Assembly: GCA_029547025.1 (NCBI GenBank)
Contig: JAKPQA010000307.1
Coordinates: 1 to 45,828, forward strand
Direction: 5' to 3'
DNA from: Armatimonadota bacterium
GTDB taxonomy: Bacteria; Armatimonadota; Zipacnadia; UBA1398; JAKPQA01
DNA length: 45,828 nucleotides
The first letter of the stretch is position 1; each line of letters opens with the position of its first letter. The notes below the pieces were generated by a model, which made no database searches, was not told the DNA's origin, and worked only from the letters and a program-made list of their open reading frames with translations. A program made the translations under genes and the position numbers. This document shows, in pieces, positions 24,501 to 32,438 of the stretch.

Positions 24501-27385
24501 TCGAGACAGATACTGGCAGCCAGATTGTCATCGATGCGCGCCGCATCGCCCAGTCCGCGCTCGAAGTCCGAGATGATTGCCGGGTGGGTCTCCGAGGTGA
24601 GCGTCAGATTCCCGGGCCGCTCCGAGGCGTCGCGAGCGCCCAGTCTGGCTGTCTCGGTCACCTGAGGCGCGAGCGTCTTCCCCGACTCCGCCCCATAGAT
24701 CTTGGCCCGGGCGACCATGATGCCGCCCTCCCAGGTCCACAGGCCGACATGCCCACCCGTCAGCACTTCGGGATCCTCGACCTCGAGTGCCAGGCGGTTC
24801 TCGAGGAACAGCCGCAGCTTCGTGCCCTGCTTTTGCGCCCGAATCTGCCACCAGTGCCGATGGAACTGATTCATGTCGTCCGGCATGCCGTCGTTGAGCT
24901 TGGGCAGCAGGCAGTTCGGGTCTCCAGTCTCAGCAAGGACGCGGCCGTTCTTGAGAATCTGGGTCTTCGAGTCCATGTAGCCGCCAATGACAAAGGAGTA
25001 GCCCGAGCCCAGGCTGGCCCCGTCGCCGCACATCTGGATGTTGATATCGTGGGGATGCTCGTACCCGTGGCCGCGCTCGCCCGCATCGCCGAGCATCTTC
25101 AGCGAGGCGTAGAGCTCGACCGTGGTGTCGCCCGTGAAGCCACGCTTACACCAGATGGCGGCCGGACCGTCACGGCTCACGCCCGAGAACCAGGTCCACT
25201 CGGGTTGGCAGGTCCAGCGGCTGGTGATGTCCCACGTGCCCGCGCGCACGAACCAGTCTGTGGGCGACGACGAGAACGTGTAGTCCCTCTGGTCGCTTGA
25301 GATGGCGACCATCGAGTTCATCGAGACCGGCAGGCCCCCTTGCTTTACGCCCACGCGCGACCCCGACAGCGGTTGCGGATCGCGGAACTCGAGCACCGTC
25401 CGGTCGCCCACGGCCGCCGAGACGATACTCCCGCGCTTGGCAAAGGAGACATGGGCCGGGAATGCCTGACCCTCGACTGTCACCGCGTCCGTGGCGATGG
25501 CCCCGCCGCGATTGAGCTGAAGGTTGAGCCCCCGGTCGCCCGCACCCCGAATGGTCAGCTGGTATCCCGCATCGGCCGACGAGCCGTCGGAGCATAGGAT
25601 GAGCCCGGCCCAGTGATCCCCTTCCCTGGCCGCGGAGATCTCGCCGGTCAGAGAGACGTCGCCGTAGAAGTCGCCTTTGTTCCACCAGATGCCGAAGTCC
25701 GCGGCGGCATCGCGCGGGGTGAGCCAGGCGCCGGCCACCTGGGCCCACTCTCGCATGGTGTCCTCCCGGGTGAACTGCCGGGTGATCTCCTCGGCCTCGT
25801 TGGGCTCGCGATAGTAGGCGGCGAACTTATCGAACCGAGTCCCCGCCCCCGCCTGAAGGCCGAATCGGCCGCCCGTGGCCGCATCGTCGATCCCCTCGAG
25901 TACGATGGTGCCACCCGAGCGCACCCGCAGGAAGTTGCCGTCAATGGACACATCGAGTGTTGTCCACCCATCGGGGCCGGCCACGAGCTGGCCGGAGGCC
26001 AACACACGATCCTGACCGTTCCGGCGAGCGATGAGTTCCGCTGCGCCTCCCGTCTGCCAGCGCACGGCGTCATGCGCGTCGGAGCCCTCGTAATTGAGCA
26101 AGAGAGCCCCGGCGCCAGACTTGGTGTCCACATCGGCACGCACCGAGTAGTCCGACCACGTCTCGTCGCCGGCAAGTGCCGTGCCCGTTTCGGCGCTCTT
26201 CCGCACAAGCACGTGGCCCCGGCTGTCGCCAACCTTGGCCACTTGCCAGCCGTCGGCCGGCGCATCCCATTGGGCTGTCACTCCGCTGGCATAGTCATCC
26301 ACGAAGACCCGGTAGCTTCTCACGGACACGTCGTCGAACTTGGCGCCCCCGGGCCCGTCCGCACACAGACCAATCTTGCCCCGGCTCAGGGCCGTTAGGC
26401 CATCGACGGCCAGCACGTTCACGCCGTCCACGTCGGCCCGGACCGCGCCATCGTGCAGCCGAAGGCGGAGCTTGTACCACTGGTTGGTCACGAGGCCGCC
26501 AGGAGCCTCGGCCAGGATCGATGGTTGCCCGTCACGGACCAGGACCAGCTGATACCGGCCGGCGTCATCCTGGCCCGACGTCTGCGACGTCGCTCGGAAT
26601 ACCAGGTAGTCGTTCGGCCCGGTGTAGTAAGCGACGAGTCCCACGGTGGCCCCGGTGAGGCTCTTGGCACCCGTCTGCACCTCGTAGTTGGTCCAGTGTG
26701 GGTAGCCGGTGACGCTCAGGGCCATGGGTTCGCCGTGGCCGACATAGGCGAACAGGTTGGTGCTCGTCTGCGCCTGCTGCCGCCGAATCGCCTCCGGGTT
26801 CGTCCAGTCGCCCGCCTTGGCCGTGGTCCACGAGCCGAGGGTCCTCTCCCAGGCCTCCGCCGCCTGGCTGCGGTTCTCCCAGGTGAAGTCCTCTGAGAAG
26901 GTGATGTCGCCCAGCGGCTGTACCATGGCGGCACCTTCGGGAAGCCCGGGGAGGTCGTATTGGACGACGCACTGGCTGACCGCTCGCGAGTAGGCCTCGC
27001 ACACCGTTGCCGGGCCCGCCACCACCCGGATCAGTGCGTCATCGCGGTGGACGACGACGGAGGCGGGCGCCTCGGTGGCGGGAAGCGCTCCGGAGGCGAG
27101 ATCCCTGGGCGGCCCGCCCTTGGTCTCGCCGATCGTCGCCCTGCCACCCGCGAAGGCGACCTCCAAAGCATTCACTCCACCGGCGAGTACGACGCGACCC
27201 TCCAGAGCGGCGGGGTTGGGCACGGCGATCACGACATCGAAGCTCGTGGCGCCGGGATCGCCCAGTTCGGCCACGCCGGGCTGACCCCAGGCCGCTCCGG
27301 CCCATGCGAGCGCTACCACGGCCATCGGTAGTGGGCGGAAGGCGCGCCAGCGCCTCAGCGGGGAGCGCGCACTCAGTCGCGACAT
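21560..27385 (-). CDS. Giant secreted modular jelly-roll/Ig-like protein (1941 aa)
   Basis: The ATG at 27385 follows GAGGAGG at 8 bases and begins a signal peptide (RPLPMAVVALAWAGAAWGQ). Residues about 140-890 hold four concanavalin/LamG- or DUF1080-like jelly rolls, each with a FxEDF-type entry and a GxxGL-type ending (RGKIGLCADG, GGRFGLQAG, GSRVGVKQGG, GGHVGLWTWEGG). From about 930 to the end there are three long super-repeats of about 380 residues, starting near 928, 1308 and 1690. Each begins with a THP or SGG strand and an FE[RSG] motif, continues with a beta-sandwich ending in [YWI][VI]DN[LF]S-V[YF], then a FnIII-like module (SYVVDD), then an Ig/cadherin-like module with VSGQEF or VAGQEF. 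The last copy lacks the third module. No sorting signal or membrane anchor is seen at the C-terminus (WSPTAHYTVVQR). It probably binds glycans or builds a surface layer. Confidence 0.85.
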   Translation of the reverse strand: MSRLSARSPLRRWRAFRPLPMAVVALAWAGAAWGQPGVAELGDPGATSFDVVIAVPNPAALEGRVVLAGGVNALEVAFAGGRATIGETKGGPPRDLASGALPATEAPASVVVHRDDALIRVVAGPATVCEAYSRAVSQCVVQYDLPGLPEGAAMVQPLGDITFSEDFTWENRSQAAEAWERTLGSWTTAKAGDWTNPEAIRRQQAQTSTNLFAYVGHGEPMALSVTGYPHWTNYEVQTGAKSLTGATVGLVAYYTGPNDYLVFRATSQTSGQDDAGRYQLVLVRDGQPSILAEAPGGLVTNQWYKLRLRLHDGAVRADVDGVNVLAVDGLTALSRGKIGLCADGPGGAKFDDVSVRSYRVFVDDYASGVTAQWDAPADGWQVAKVGDSRGHVLVRKSAETGTALAGDETWSDYSVRADVDTKSGAGALLLNYEGSDAHDAVRWQTGGAAELIARRNGQDRVLASGQLVAGPDGWTTLDVSIDGNFLRVRSGGTIVLEGIDDAATGGRFGLQAGAGTRFDKFAAYYREPNEAEEITRQFTREDTMREWAQVAGAWLTPRDAAADFGIWWNKGDFYGDVSLTGEISAAREGDHWAGLILCSDGSSADAGYQLTIRGAGDRGLNLQLNRGGAIATDAVTVEGQAFPAHVSFAKRGSIVSAAVGDRTVLEFRDPQPLSGSRVGVKQGGLPVSMNSMVAISSDQRDYTFSSSPTDWFVRAGTWDITSRWTCQPEWTWFSGVSRDGPAAIWCKRGFTGDTTVELYASLKMLGDAGERGHGYEHPHDINIQMCGDGASLGSGYSFVIGGYMDSKTQILKNGRVLAETGDPNCLLPKLNDGMPDDMNQFHRHWWQIRAQKQGTKLRLFLENRLALEVEDPEVLTGGHVGLWTWEGGIMVARAKIYGAESGKTLAPQVTETARLGARDASERPGNLTLTSETHPAIISDFERGLGDAARIDDNLAASICLDTANPASGKGCLRVTNEGAGGSFAFRAFGTDFRIGETNVLAFDYRVTPEVKVNLLLKGSASDYVVAFTGGRQVTPGHVLLGAIGGVVPDGQWHHAVFDLGAALAGVGGDAKNARISEVQFGNFTHDRGLSLGLTGNPAGATYWVDNLSVYSGGGPTATFQVADRRRQATGFSYVVDQSPLTDPPKETRITGAKGEFTAEGLQPGTWYAHVAACGADGTWQPALHHPFRVDGEAPVVSMPAGIDQPRAAGLITIPVADEGSGIRPESIRVAVSGQEFTAADPAVRIGPDSASVQVDLASALKSIANGQVVEVALTHVEDRIGHSAAQPRPAEVKLTFSADKDPPDTPRIISGGSCLTTDTFESASPRDMGQWQAIRGSGAEIALDDTTAASGRRSLRVYCTDSRGAFQTYIRREPFDAGKYRVISFDYRIDPWMRIDLIIQTGDGVYRLLKMTDNDGEYPSLGRAIDPKTADGQWHHAEINLHAMLAKRIRKPSGFIIRSVRIGGTGWPGNPRGSSLHIDNFSVFGVTSARQGLSMVWQAEDASGIAGASYVVDDHPDTVPPETVVTQETSAVCPGVPDGTAYFHLRLVDGAGNWGKPIHHACIIDNDGLTIGEPTPAPGAVACTSEIRIPLTDQGTSGVDPASLKLVVAGQEFTVENGALEYLPTPGELIWRGQNATPQPVALPDKSTVTVKLADARDFAGNGPDQPLEYQWTMDFSLDTEAPPAPRVSSVTHPTAFFEPFEGTPEQGALGECRGSAGTQIAIDTTTKASGDSSLKITFAEGKVFRAEMRHTPFDVERNPKVGFDYCVPPGVQVDLLFLLEGGQQVLVNFTDNERLARSRVPGVIADGKWHSVRNFDLKAAARQVAGNAEGLVCTCVAFIDAGQPETPLGSSFWIDNFVVYREGSTAPRLSWKASDPTGIQGFSYVFDDNPGTIPDDTLEGTDTSLRLDPPKAGVHFFHIRALDGSGRWSPTAHYTVVQR

Positions 27386-27654
27386 CCGAAGTGCCTCCTC
27401 GGAACGGCGGAGTCGGCCCGAACGGGCCTACGTATTGCCGCGGGTGATCCATCACGGCACGGGTCGTCGAACGGCAGGACGGCAGGGATTGAGACGCCCA
27501 CCCCGACCCGAGGTTCACGTGCGGGTCACCAGCACGGCCGCGAAGCCCCAACCGTGGTCCTTTGGACCCCGGCCGGGGCTTCCGAGTTCCTACTCCGTCT
27601 GATGCCCTACCGCAAGGACGTGTTGGATCCCTGCGGGTTGCGGTGATCTCTGCG
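27386..27654. other. Intergenic region with nested hairpin
   Basis: Between the CBM-like and giant genes. AAGCCCC (27543-27549) pairs with GGGGCTT (27575-27581), enclosing a small GGTCC-TTT-GGACC hairpin (27556-27568). It could end transcription from the upstream CBM-like gene or lie in the leader of the giant gene. No further gene is visible. Confidence 0.4.
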
Positions 27655-28254
27655 CTACTTGGTCGGCGCCATCTTGCCCTGGGGCACGGGTCCGCCGGCC
27701 GTGAGGTAGAACTGGTCTGCCAGCGCGCCGTCCTCGGTGTTCTTGATCACCAGGGTGTGCGCTCCGCCATCGAGCTCGATGGGCCGGTTGAGCTTCACCC
27801 AGTGCCAGCTCTTGTAGGTGGTGTCCTGCCCGATCTCGAGCTCCGGGAGGGCATCAAACTTGAGCTTGAACGAGTTCGCACACGAGTCGAGCCACCATGC
27901 GCGCAGATAGACCGTGTACTTCGCCTTGGCCGGGGCCGTGAACTGGATGGTGCACGAGCCCGCGATGGGTGTCTTCTCCGCATTGCCATCCTCGGGCACA
28001 CCGATGTAGTTCCTGCCGGAGGCCTGTTCCTTGATATCCTTCTGCATCTTCGCCGTCACGCCGCCGCCACTGACGGTGAAGCCCGCCTTCATCTGCCCGC
28101 TGAGTGTGCCCTTCTCTGCCTCAAAGCACACCGAGCTGCCCGCGCCGGTCGCGACCAGCGGAGCGAGGACCAGGGCCGCCACACCGATGAGCACCGCCAG
28201 GCGCAGCCATGGCCGCCCCTGGCACGTTCGGCCGAACCTACGCACCGAGATCAT
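27655..28254 (-). CDS. Secreted CBM35/CBM6-like protein
   Basis: The start is uncertain. ATG at 28254 has AAGGGG almost touching it; GTG at 28281 is the only upstream alternative. The 199-residue product has a signal segment (WLRLAVLIGVAALVLAPLVA) and one beta-sandwich of about 155 residues. It begins VCFEAEKGTLSGQM and contains ASGRNYIGVPEDG, YTVYLRAWWLDSC and ELDGGAHTLVIKNTEDGALADQFYL, the layout of CBM6/CBM35 domains where a loop Trp and Asp/Asn bind sugar. Two cysteines (GSSVCF and LDSC) might form a disulfide. It probably binds extracellular polysaccharide without catalysis. In the minus-strand run between the O-antigen-ligase-like gene and the giant gene. Confidence 0.75.
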   Translation of the reverse strand: MISVRRFGRTCQGRPWLRLAVLIGVAALVLAPLVATGAGSSVCFEAEKGTLSGQMKAGFTVSGGGVTAKMQKDIKEQASGRNYIGVPEDGNAEKTPIAGSCTIQFTAPAKAKYTVYLRAWWLDSCANSFKLKFDALPELEIGQDTTYKSWHWVKLNRPIELDGGAHTLVIKNTEDGALADQFYLTAGGPVPQGKMAPTK

Positions 28255-28359
28255 CCCCTTCAGCTTGCGCTGGCCTGCCACCCGGCCATGCGCACGTACC
28301 TCTAGACACTGAATGCGCCAGAAGGTTCCGTTGAACGGGTGTCCAGGTGGCTCAGCTGG

Positions 28360-29760
28360 TCATTCGCCGTCGGGCCCGGGAGGAGTCGGTGGCTCGGCCG
28401 GGCGAGGTCCCAGCGTCATGGCCATCACCAGGACGAGCATGACGACCAGTCCGAGTCCGCGTACCAGGGCCGTCAAGTACAGACAGGCCACGGCGAGGCT
28501 GGCCAGTGAGCCCACCAGGCCCGCCGAGACCACTCGGGCAAGGGGCGGGTTCGTTTCGTCTTCGCGGCCGCGCACGCCCGAGCGAACACCCTCTCCCAGA
28601 AGAATCGCGAAAGCAAACACCCCGGTCAGGCCGAGCGTTGGGGCGATGACCAGGTACTGGTTCTGTGAGTCCGCCTCGATCTTGTTGACGGGGAGGAACT
28701 CGCCATAGGTCGATATCTTGTCCTGATAGCGGCCGGGCCCGAGTCCCACCACCGCGTTGCCGCCGGCGTAGAGGGGGTAGCCGGGTTCCTGGGTCACCGT
28801 CCCGCCGACCTCGTTCGCCATGGTCATCGCGTGGGCGGCCTGCCACTCGGCATACCGATCGGCAATGGCTTTCTCGCCGTCCTCGTTAGTCACCTGGAGC
28901 GCCACACTGGGCGTGCGGAACTCCGACCGGTGGGGCGCGAGGGCCCATGGGACCACGATGAGCACCAGGGCAGCCGCCGTGCGGCCCCAACGCGCTCCGG
29001 CGCTGCCCGGCAGGGCTGAGGAGACCACCACCAGGCCCAAAGCGGCGGCCCAGAACGGCCCGAAGGCCGGCATCGAGTACAGGCCCACGAATACCATGGC
29101 GCACAGGCCCACACTGATCAGCGTCATGCGCATGGCGCCGCCGGGGGCCGAGAGGCCAAGCGCAAGCGCCCAGACCAAGGGGAGTGCCACGGCCAGGAAC
29201 CCGCCATAGGCCAAGCGGCTGCCGAAAGTGGCCCTCACCGCCTCGGCGCTGCCATGGCTGCCGGCCTGGGCGCCGCCCCACAGCACCACGAGGCATGTGA
29301 CGCCCACCAGCAGGCAGGCTGCCACTGCAGTCATGCGTCGAGTGCGCAGGCCGTTCACCAGGACCAGGGGCGCGATGAAGAACAGCTCGACCGTCTGCAG
29401 GATCTCCTTGGCCACCAGTATCCTGAGGGGGGCCTGGTACTGGCTTCCGGCGTCCTGAAGGATGTGCTCCAGGTCCGACGGGAGCCGCAGGCATGACAAC
29501 CCGGCCACGAAGAGGTAGATCCAGAAGGGCACCGGCGGCCATAGAAGACTCGGGCGATTGGGGCGTCGGAGCAGGAAGCGCCACACGGCGGACCCTACGA
29601 GCCAGACGAAGGCGAGGCCCAGGACCAGGTCCGCCGGCGTCACGTTGGCCTTGATGGACCGCTGAGTCGGCATGAGAACGACCAGCAACAGCACCAGACC
29701 CGTGAGGATGGGGTCGTCCGTGCGGGTCTCTCGAGGTGAAGATGTCATCTCACGCGCCAT
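28360..29760 (-). CDS. O-antigen ligase/polymerase-like membrane protein
   Basis: The ATG at 29760 overlaps the end of the upstream gene, whose TGA is at 29750-29752; ATG at 29748 just after that stop is an equally good start. The ~466-residue product has about 10-12 membrane helices and a large soluble loop (DRYAEWQAAHAMTMANEVGG to YGEFLPVNKIEADSQNQYL). Within the loop the GGNAVVGLGPGRYQ and SQNQYLVIAPTLGLTG motifs match the Wzy_C/O-antigen ligase family, which transfers or polymerises lipid-linked glycans at the outer face of the inner membrane. The Asn-Gln stretch is where family members usually have His. The tail is Pro-rich. Paired with the small membrane gene upstream. Confidence 0.8.
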   Translation of the reverse strand: MAREMTSSPRETRTDDPILTGLVLLLVVLMPTQRSIKANVTPADLVLGLAFVWLVGSAVWRFLLRRPNRPSLLWPPVPFWIYLFVAGLSCLRLPSDLEHILQDAGSQYQAPLRILVAKEILQTVELFFIAPLVLVNGLRTRRMTAVAACLLVGVTCLVVLWGGAQAGSHGSAEAVRATFGSRLAYGGFLAVALPLVWALALGLSAPGGAMRMTLISVGLCAMVFVGLYSMPAFGPFWAAALGLVVVSSALPGSAGARWGRTAAALVLIVVPWALAPHRSEFRTPSVALQVTNEDGEKAIADRYAEWQAAHAMTMANEVGGTVTQEPGYPLYAGGNAVVGLGPGRYQDKISTYGEFLPVNKIEADSQNQYLVIAPTLGLTGVFAFAILLGEGVRSGVRGREDETNPPLARVVSAGLVGSLASLAVACLYLTALVRGLGLVVMLVLVMAMTLGPRPAEPPTPPGPDGE

Positions 29761-30433
29761 GGCTGGCCCACACCACCTTAGCCACCAGGCCAAGCACCGC
29801 AATGAGCGCCAGCCGGCGGGCCATTCCGAGGCGCGTCAGTGTGGAGCAGAGCCATAGCAGCGCGGCGAACTCGAGGGTGTGCAGGGCGAACGCCAGTGGC
29901 ACATCCATGGGCAGTGTGGCCTCCGCGCGCCGGACGGAGGTTGCCAACACGAGCTCGACGGCCACCAGACAGACGGCCGCGACCAAGACCGAGGGCGCGT
30001 AGGGGCTCTGGCGCAGGTCCTGACCGCGCCGGAGCAGGCTGCGCGCGACCACGACGAAGACGAACGCCAGCCCCACCGGCTCAGCCCACGGGACGGGAAC
30101 GCCGCCGAAGCCTTCGATCGGGAACAGCTCGACCTCACCGATCCGCCGGGAGCCCTTGGCACAGGTCAGCAGGACCGCCAGGCCCAGAGCGGTCACCATC
30201 CCCACGTCGGGCCTCAGCAGCCCGGCCGAGCGTCTGGCAACCAGAAGCACGACCAGAAGACCCGCGAGGATCAGCATGGGCAGGGCGTAGCCATCGGGAA
30301 GTGGCACACGGTCGACCACGGCCATGGCCGCGAGGATGAGCACAAGCCCCTCGGCCAGCGTCTCGGCCGCGCGTGTGCCGAGACCCGGGGATTCGGCGGG
30401 CGAGGACTCCGGAACTGTTTGTGCGTTCGTCAT
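29750..30433 (-). CDS. Small polytopic membrane protein
   Basis: The ATG at 30433 follows GAGG at 8 bases. The 227-residue product begins with a Ser/Glu/Thr-rich soluble stretch (NAQTVPESSPAESPGLGTR) and has about six hydrophobic helices, among them LAEGLVLILAAMAVV, ALPMLILAGLLVVLLVA and VGLAFVFVVVARSLL. I do not recognise a family. Its end overlaps the start of the O-antigen-ligase-like gene, so the two are co-transcribed and may act together in surface glycan assembly. Confidence 0.7.
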   Translation of the reverse strand: MTNAQTVPESSPAESPGLGTRAAETLAEGLVLILAAMAVVDRVPLPDGYALPMLILAGLLVVLLVARRSAGLLRPDVGMVTALGLAVLLTCAKGSRRIGEVELFPIEGFGGVPVPWAEPVGLAFVFVVVARSLLRRGQDLRQSPYAPSVLVAAVCLVAVELVLATSVRRAEATLPMDVPLAFALHTLEFAALLWLCSTLTRLGMARRLALIAVLGLVAKVVWASHGA

Positions 30434-30527
30434 CGGCACCGCCTCGGGTCACCGGTCGTTACCGGCACTTCAGTCAGGTTCACGGTGGGCACACCTCAGA
30501 TGATAGGCAACTTGGCGCCGCCGGCCG

Positions 30528-31883
30528 TCACCGGTTCACGGGCATTGCCGCTAGCGTCCACGACTTCCCCGCACGGTCCACGATGACCACGCGGGCGCCA
30601 GCAGCGGCGCCCGATCGGTCCGCCATTCGCACGTCGACGCACCGCCGGGCGCCGGGAACCGCAACGGCCAGCTCGCGTTCCGCCACGACCTGACCTTGGC
30701 CGTCGACCAACACAGCATGCAGCCGACCCCCGATGAATGGTGTGAGCGCCATGCGTACCCGGACCGCCCCTGCATCGGCATTCGCCTCGGCCGGCCCGCA
30801 CACCAAAGCTTCGGAAGTGGCCGAGATTGGCTCGCCTTGAGCAGACCCCAGACCCCAGGTCATCGCGGCCTCGGCCTCTTCCCCCGGAGCCAGTGTCACC
30901 AGTGGGCTGAGCACCTCGGCTTCGAGGTAGGGAGGCGTCATCCGCGGGTCCGCGGGTACGGACACATGACTGCCCAAAAAGTTGAAACTCCCGGCGCCAT
31001 TGATCCAGAACTCCACCGAGGAGCCCTGGTCCGGGTATGCGGTACCAGGTTCGTGCGGGAAGACTTGGGTGAATGTCCGTCCCGCTCGCCCGTCGATGAC
31101 GCTCAGCCAGCCCGCGTCCGAATCCACGCCGATCTTGCCGATCTGGTAGCTGAAATCGACCCGGATCGGACTCCGCGGAGTGGGTCGCTGCCAGGCGGGG
31201 TTCCGCCACAGGCCGTACATCACATAGAAGCCTCGCGGGTGGCGGCTGACCGGCGAGGCAGGGACGTAGGCGCTCAGCGCGTCGTTGTAGCCGGGCCCGG
31301 CCGCGCCCGCGGCATCGATCTGCGCGACTTCCCAGATGGACCACCGCACGGGCCGGTCGATGACGTTCCGCATGCCGGATACAATGTGCACCCGGGACTC
31401 CCCCGCGTGAAGAGTGATCTCGCGAGAGAACCGGACACCCGTGTAGGCGGTATCGGGTGGGCTGACGAGTCGTACCGCGGCCGTGTCCCCCCCGGGGCGC
31501 AGGATCTGGGACTCGAACCGCCCGCCGTCGAGCACCGGATCGCCCGGGCCGGGCCAGTGCCGGCCGTCCGCCGGCCCCTGCGGGGCCGGCCAGAGCTTGT
31601 CGCCGCCGTAGTTGGGCCACGGCAGCTTCTCGCCCGCTGCGTCGACCTGGGGCACGACACGTCCCGCCAGGTCCGGGTTCACGTAGAAGTACTCATGCCC
31701 GTCACACTGCACCTGGATGATCCGGCCACCGATGTCGGGCACCACCCACAGGTCGACGATGCCATTCCCGAGGTGGATGGCGTCCCATCCCCGGTAGGCG
31801 ACCGCCTCTGCCACACACTGGGCGCGCGCGGGGCCCATGGTGGCCAGGCAACCGAGCAGGGCGGCGGCGCATGTCCGTGACAA
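30528..31883 (-). CDS. DUF4380 secreted protein (galactose-mutarotase-like fold)
   Basis: The start codon is TTG at 31883, 9 bases after GGGAGG; the signal peptide (MSRTCAAALLGCLATMGPARA) begins there. The 451-residue protein matches DUF4380 well: IVDLWVVPDIGGRIIQVQCD, HEYFYVNPDLAGR, WPNYGGDKLWPAPQG and SGMRNVIDRPVRWSIWEVAQ. DUF4380 has a galactose-mutarotase-like (GH97/GalM-type) beta-sandwich fold. It might bind or epimerise sugars in the periplasm; catalytic residues are unknown. The C-terminal 100 residues form an extra beta domain (MALTPFIGGRLHAVLVDGQG). Confidence 0.85.
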   Translation of the reverse strand: MSRTCAAALLGCLATMGPARAQCVAEAVAYRGWDAIHLGNGIVDLWVVPDIGGRIIQVQCDGHEYFYVNPDLAGRVVPQVDAAGEKLPWPNYGGDKLWPAPQGPADGRHWPGPGDPVLDGGRFESQILRPGGDTAAVRLVSPPDTAYTGVRFSREITLHAGESRVHIVSGMRNVIDRPVRWSIWEVAQIDAAGAAGPGYNDALSAYVPASPVSRHPRGFYVMYGLWRNPAWQRPTPRSPIRVDFSYQIGKIGVDSDAGWLSVIDGRAGRTFTQVFPHEPGTAYPDQGSSVEFWINGAGSFNFLGSHVSVPADPRMTPPYLEAEVLSPLVTLAPGEEAEAAMTWGLGSAQGEPISATSEALVCGPAEANADAGAVRVRMALTPFIGGRLHAVLVDGQGQVVAERELAVAVPGARRCVDVRMADRSGAAAGARVVIVDRAGKSWTLAAMPVNR

Positions 31884-31931
31884 CAGGGCACCCCTCCCGA
31901 GATGGGTCCTGACTCCGTTCTTGCTTGGCGC

Positions 31932-32405
31932 TTACGTTGCCAGATGCTCCGGCGTCACCAGCCATCGAAGCTCGGCCGCGCAGGGCTCGATCCGCTGCAG
32001 CGACAGCCGGGCGAGTCCGCCCTTCTTCATCGCGATGCGGCTTCCGCCGGAGAGCTGTCCCACCAGCAGGCCGAAGTCGGGCTCGTGGCCGACCACCATC
32101 ACCGAGGACCGCCCCATGTGCGGCGCCAAGGCCTGCTGGAGCTCTCCGAGCCGGCACCCGCAGGCCAGGAGTTCGGTTTCGATCGGCGGACCCGTGCCGA
32201 GCACCTCGGCCACGATGTCCGCGGTCTGCCGCGCGCGGACCAGCGGACTGGTGAGGATCACCTCGGGCCGGACGCCCAGGCGAGCCATCCCTTCGGCCTC
32301 GGCTCGAGTGGTTTTCTGGCCCTTGCGTGTGAGCGCGCGTTCGGCGTCCGTCATACCCGCTTCGGCGGGCTCCGCGTCGCCGTGCCGCAGGAAGTAGAGG
32401 TCCAT
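31932..32405 (-). CDS. sixA: SixA-type phosphohistidine phosphatase
   Basis: The ATG at 32405 follows GGAGGG. The 157-residue product has the RHG phosphatase core: LRHGDAEPAE with Arg7-His8-Gly9, ALTRKGQKTT, LTSPLVRARQTADIVAE with the conserved Arg, and VMVVGHEPDFG with His107. SixA-type enzymes dephosphorylate phosphohistidine on HPt domains or NPr proteins. No two-component genes are nearby, so the target is unknown. Cytoplasmic. Lies between the DUF4380 and GH172 genes with short gaps (48 and 33 bases), so probably co-transcribed. Confidence 0.9.
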   Translation of the reverse strand: MDLYFLRHGDAEPAEAGMTDAERALTRKGQKTTRAEAEGMARLGVRPEVILTSPLVRARQTADIVAEVLGTGPPIETELLACGCRLGELQQALAPHMGRSSVMVVGHEPDFGLLVGQLSGGSRIAMKKGGLARLSLQRIEPCAAELRWLVTPEHLAT

Positions 32406-32438
32406 GTGAGTCCCTCCACCTGTCCGCGCTTCGGCCTG

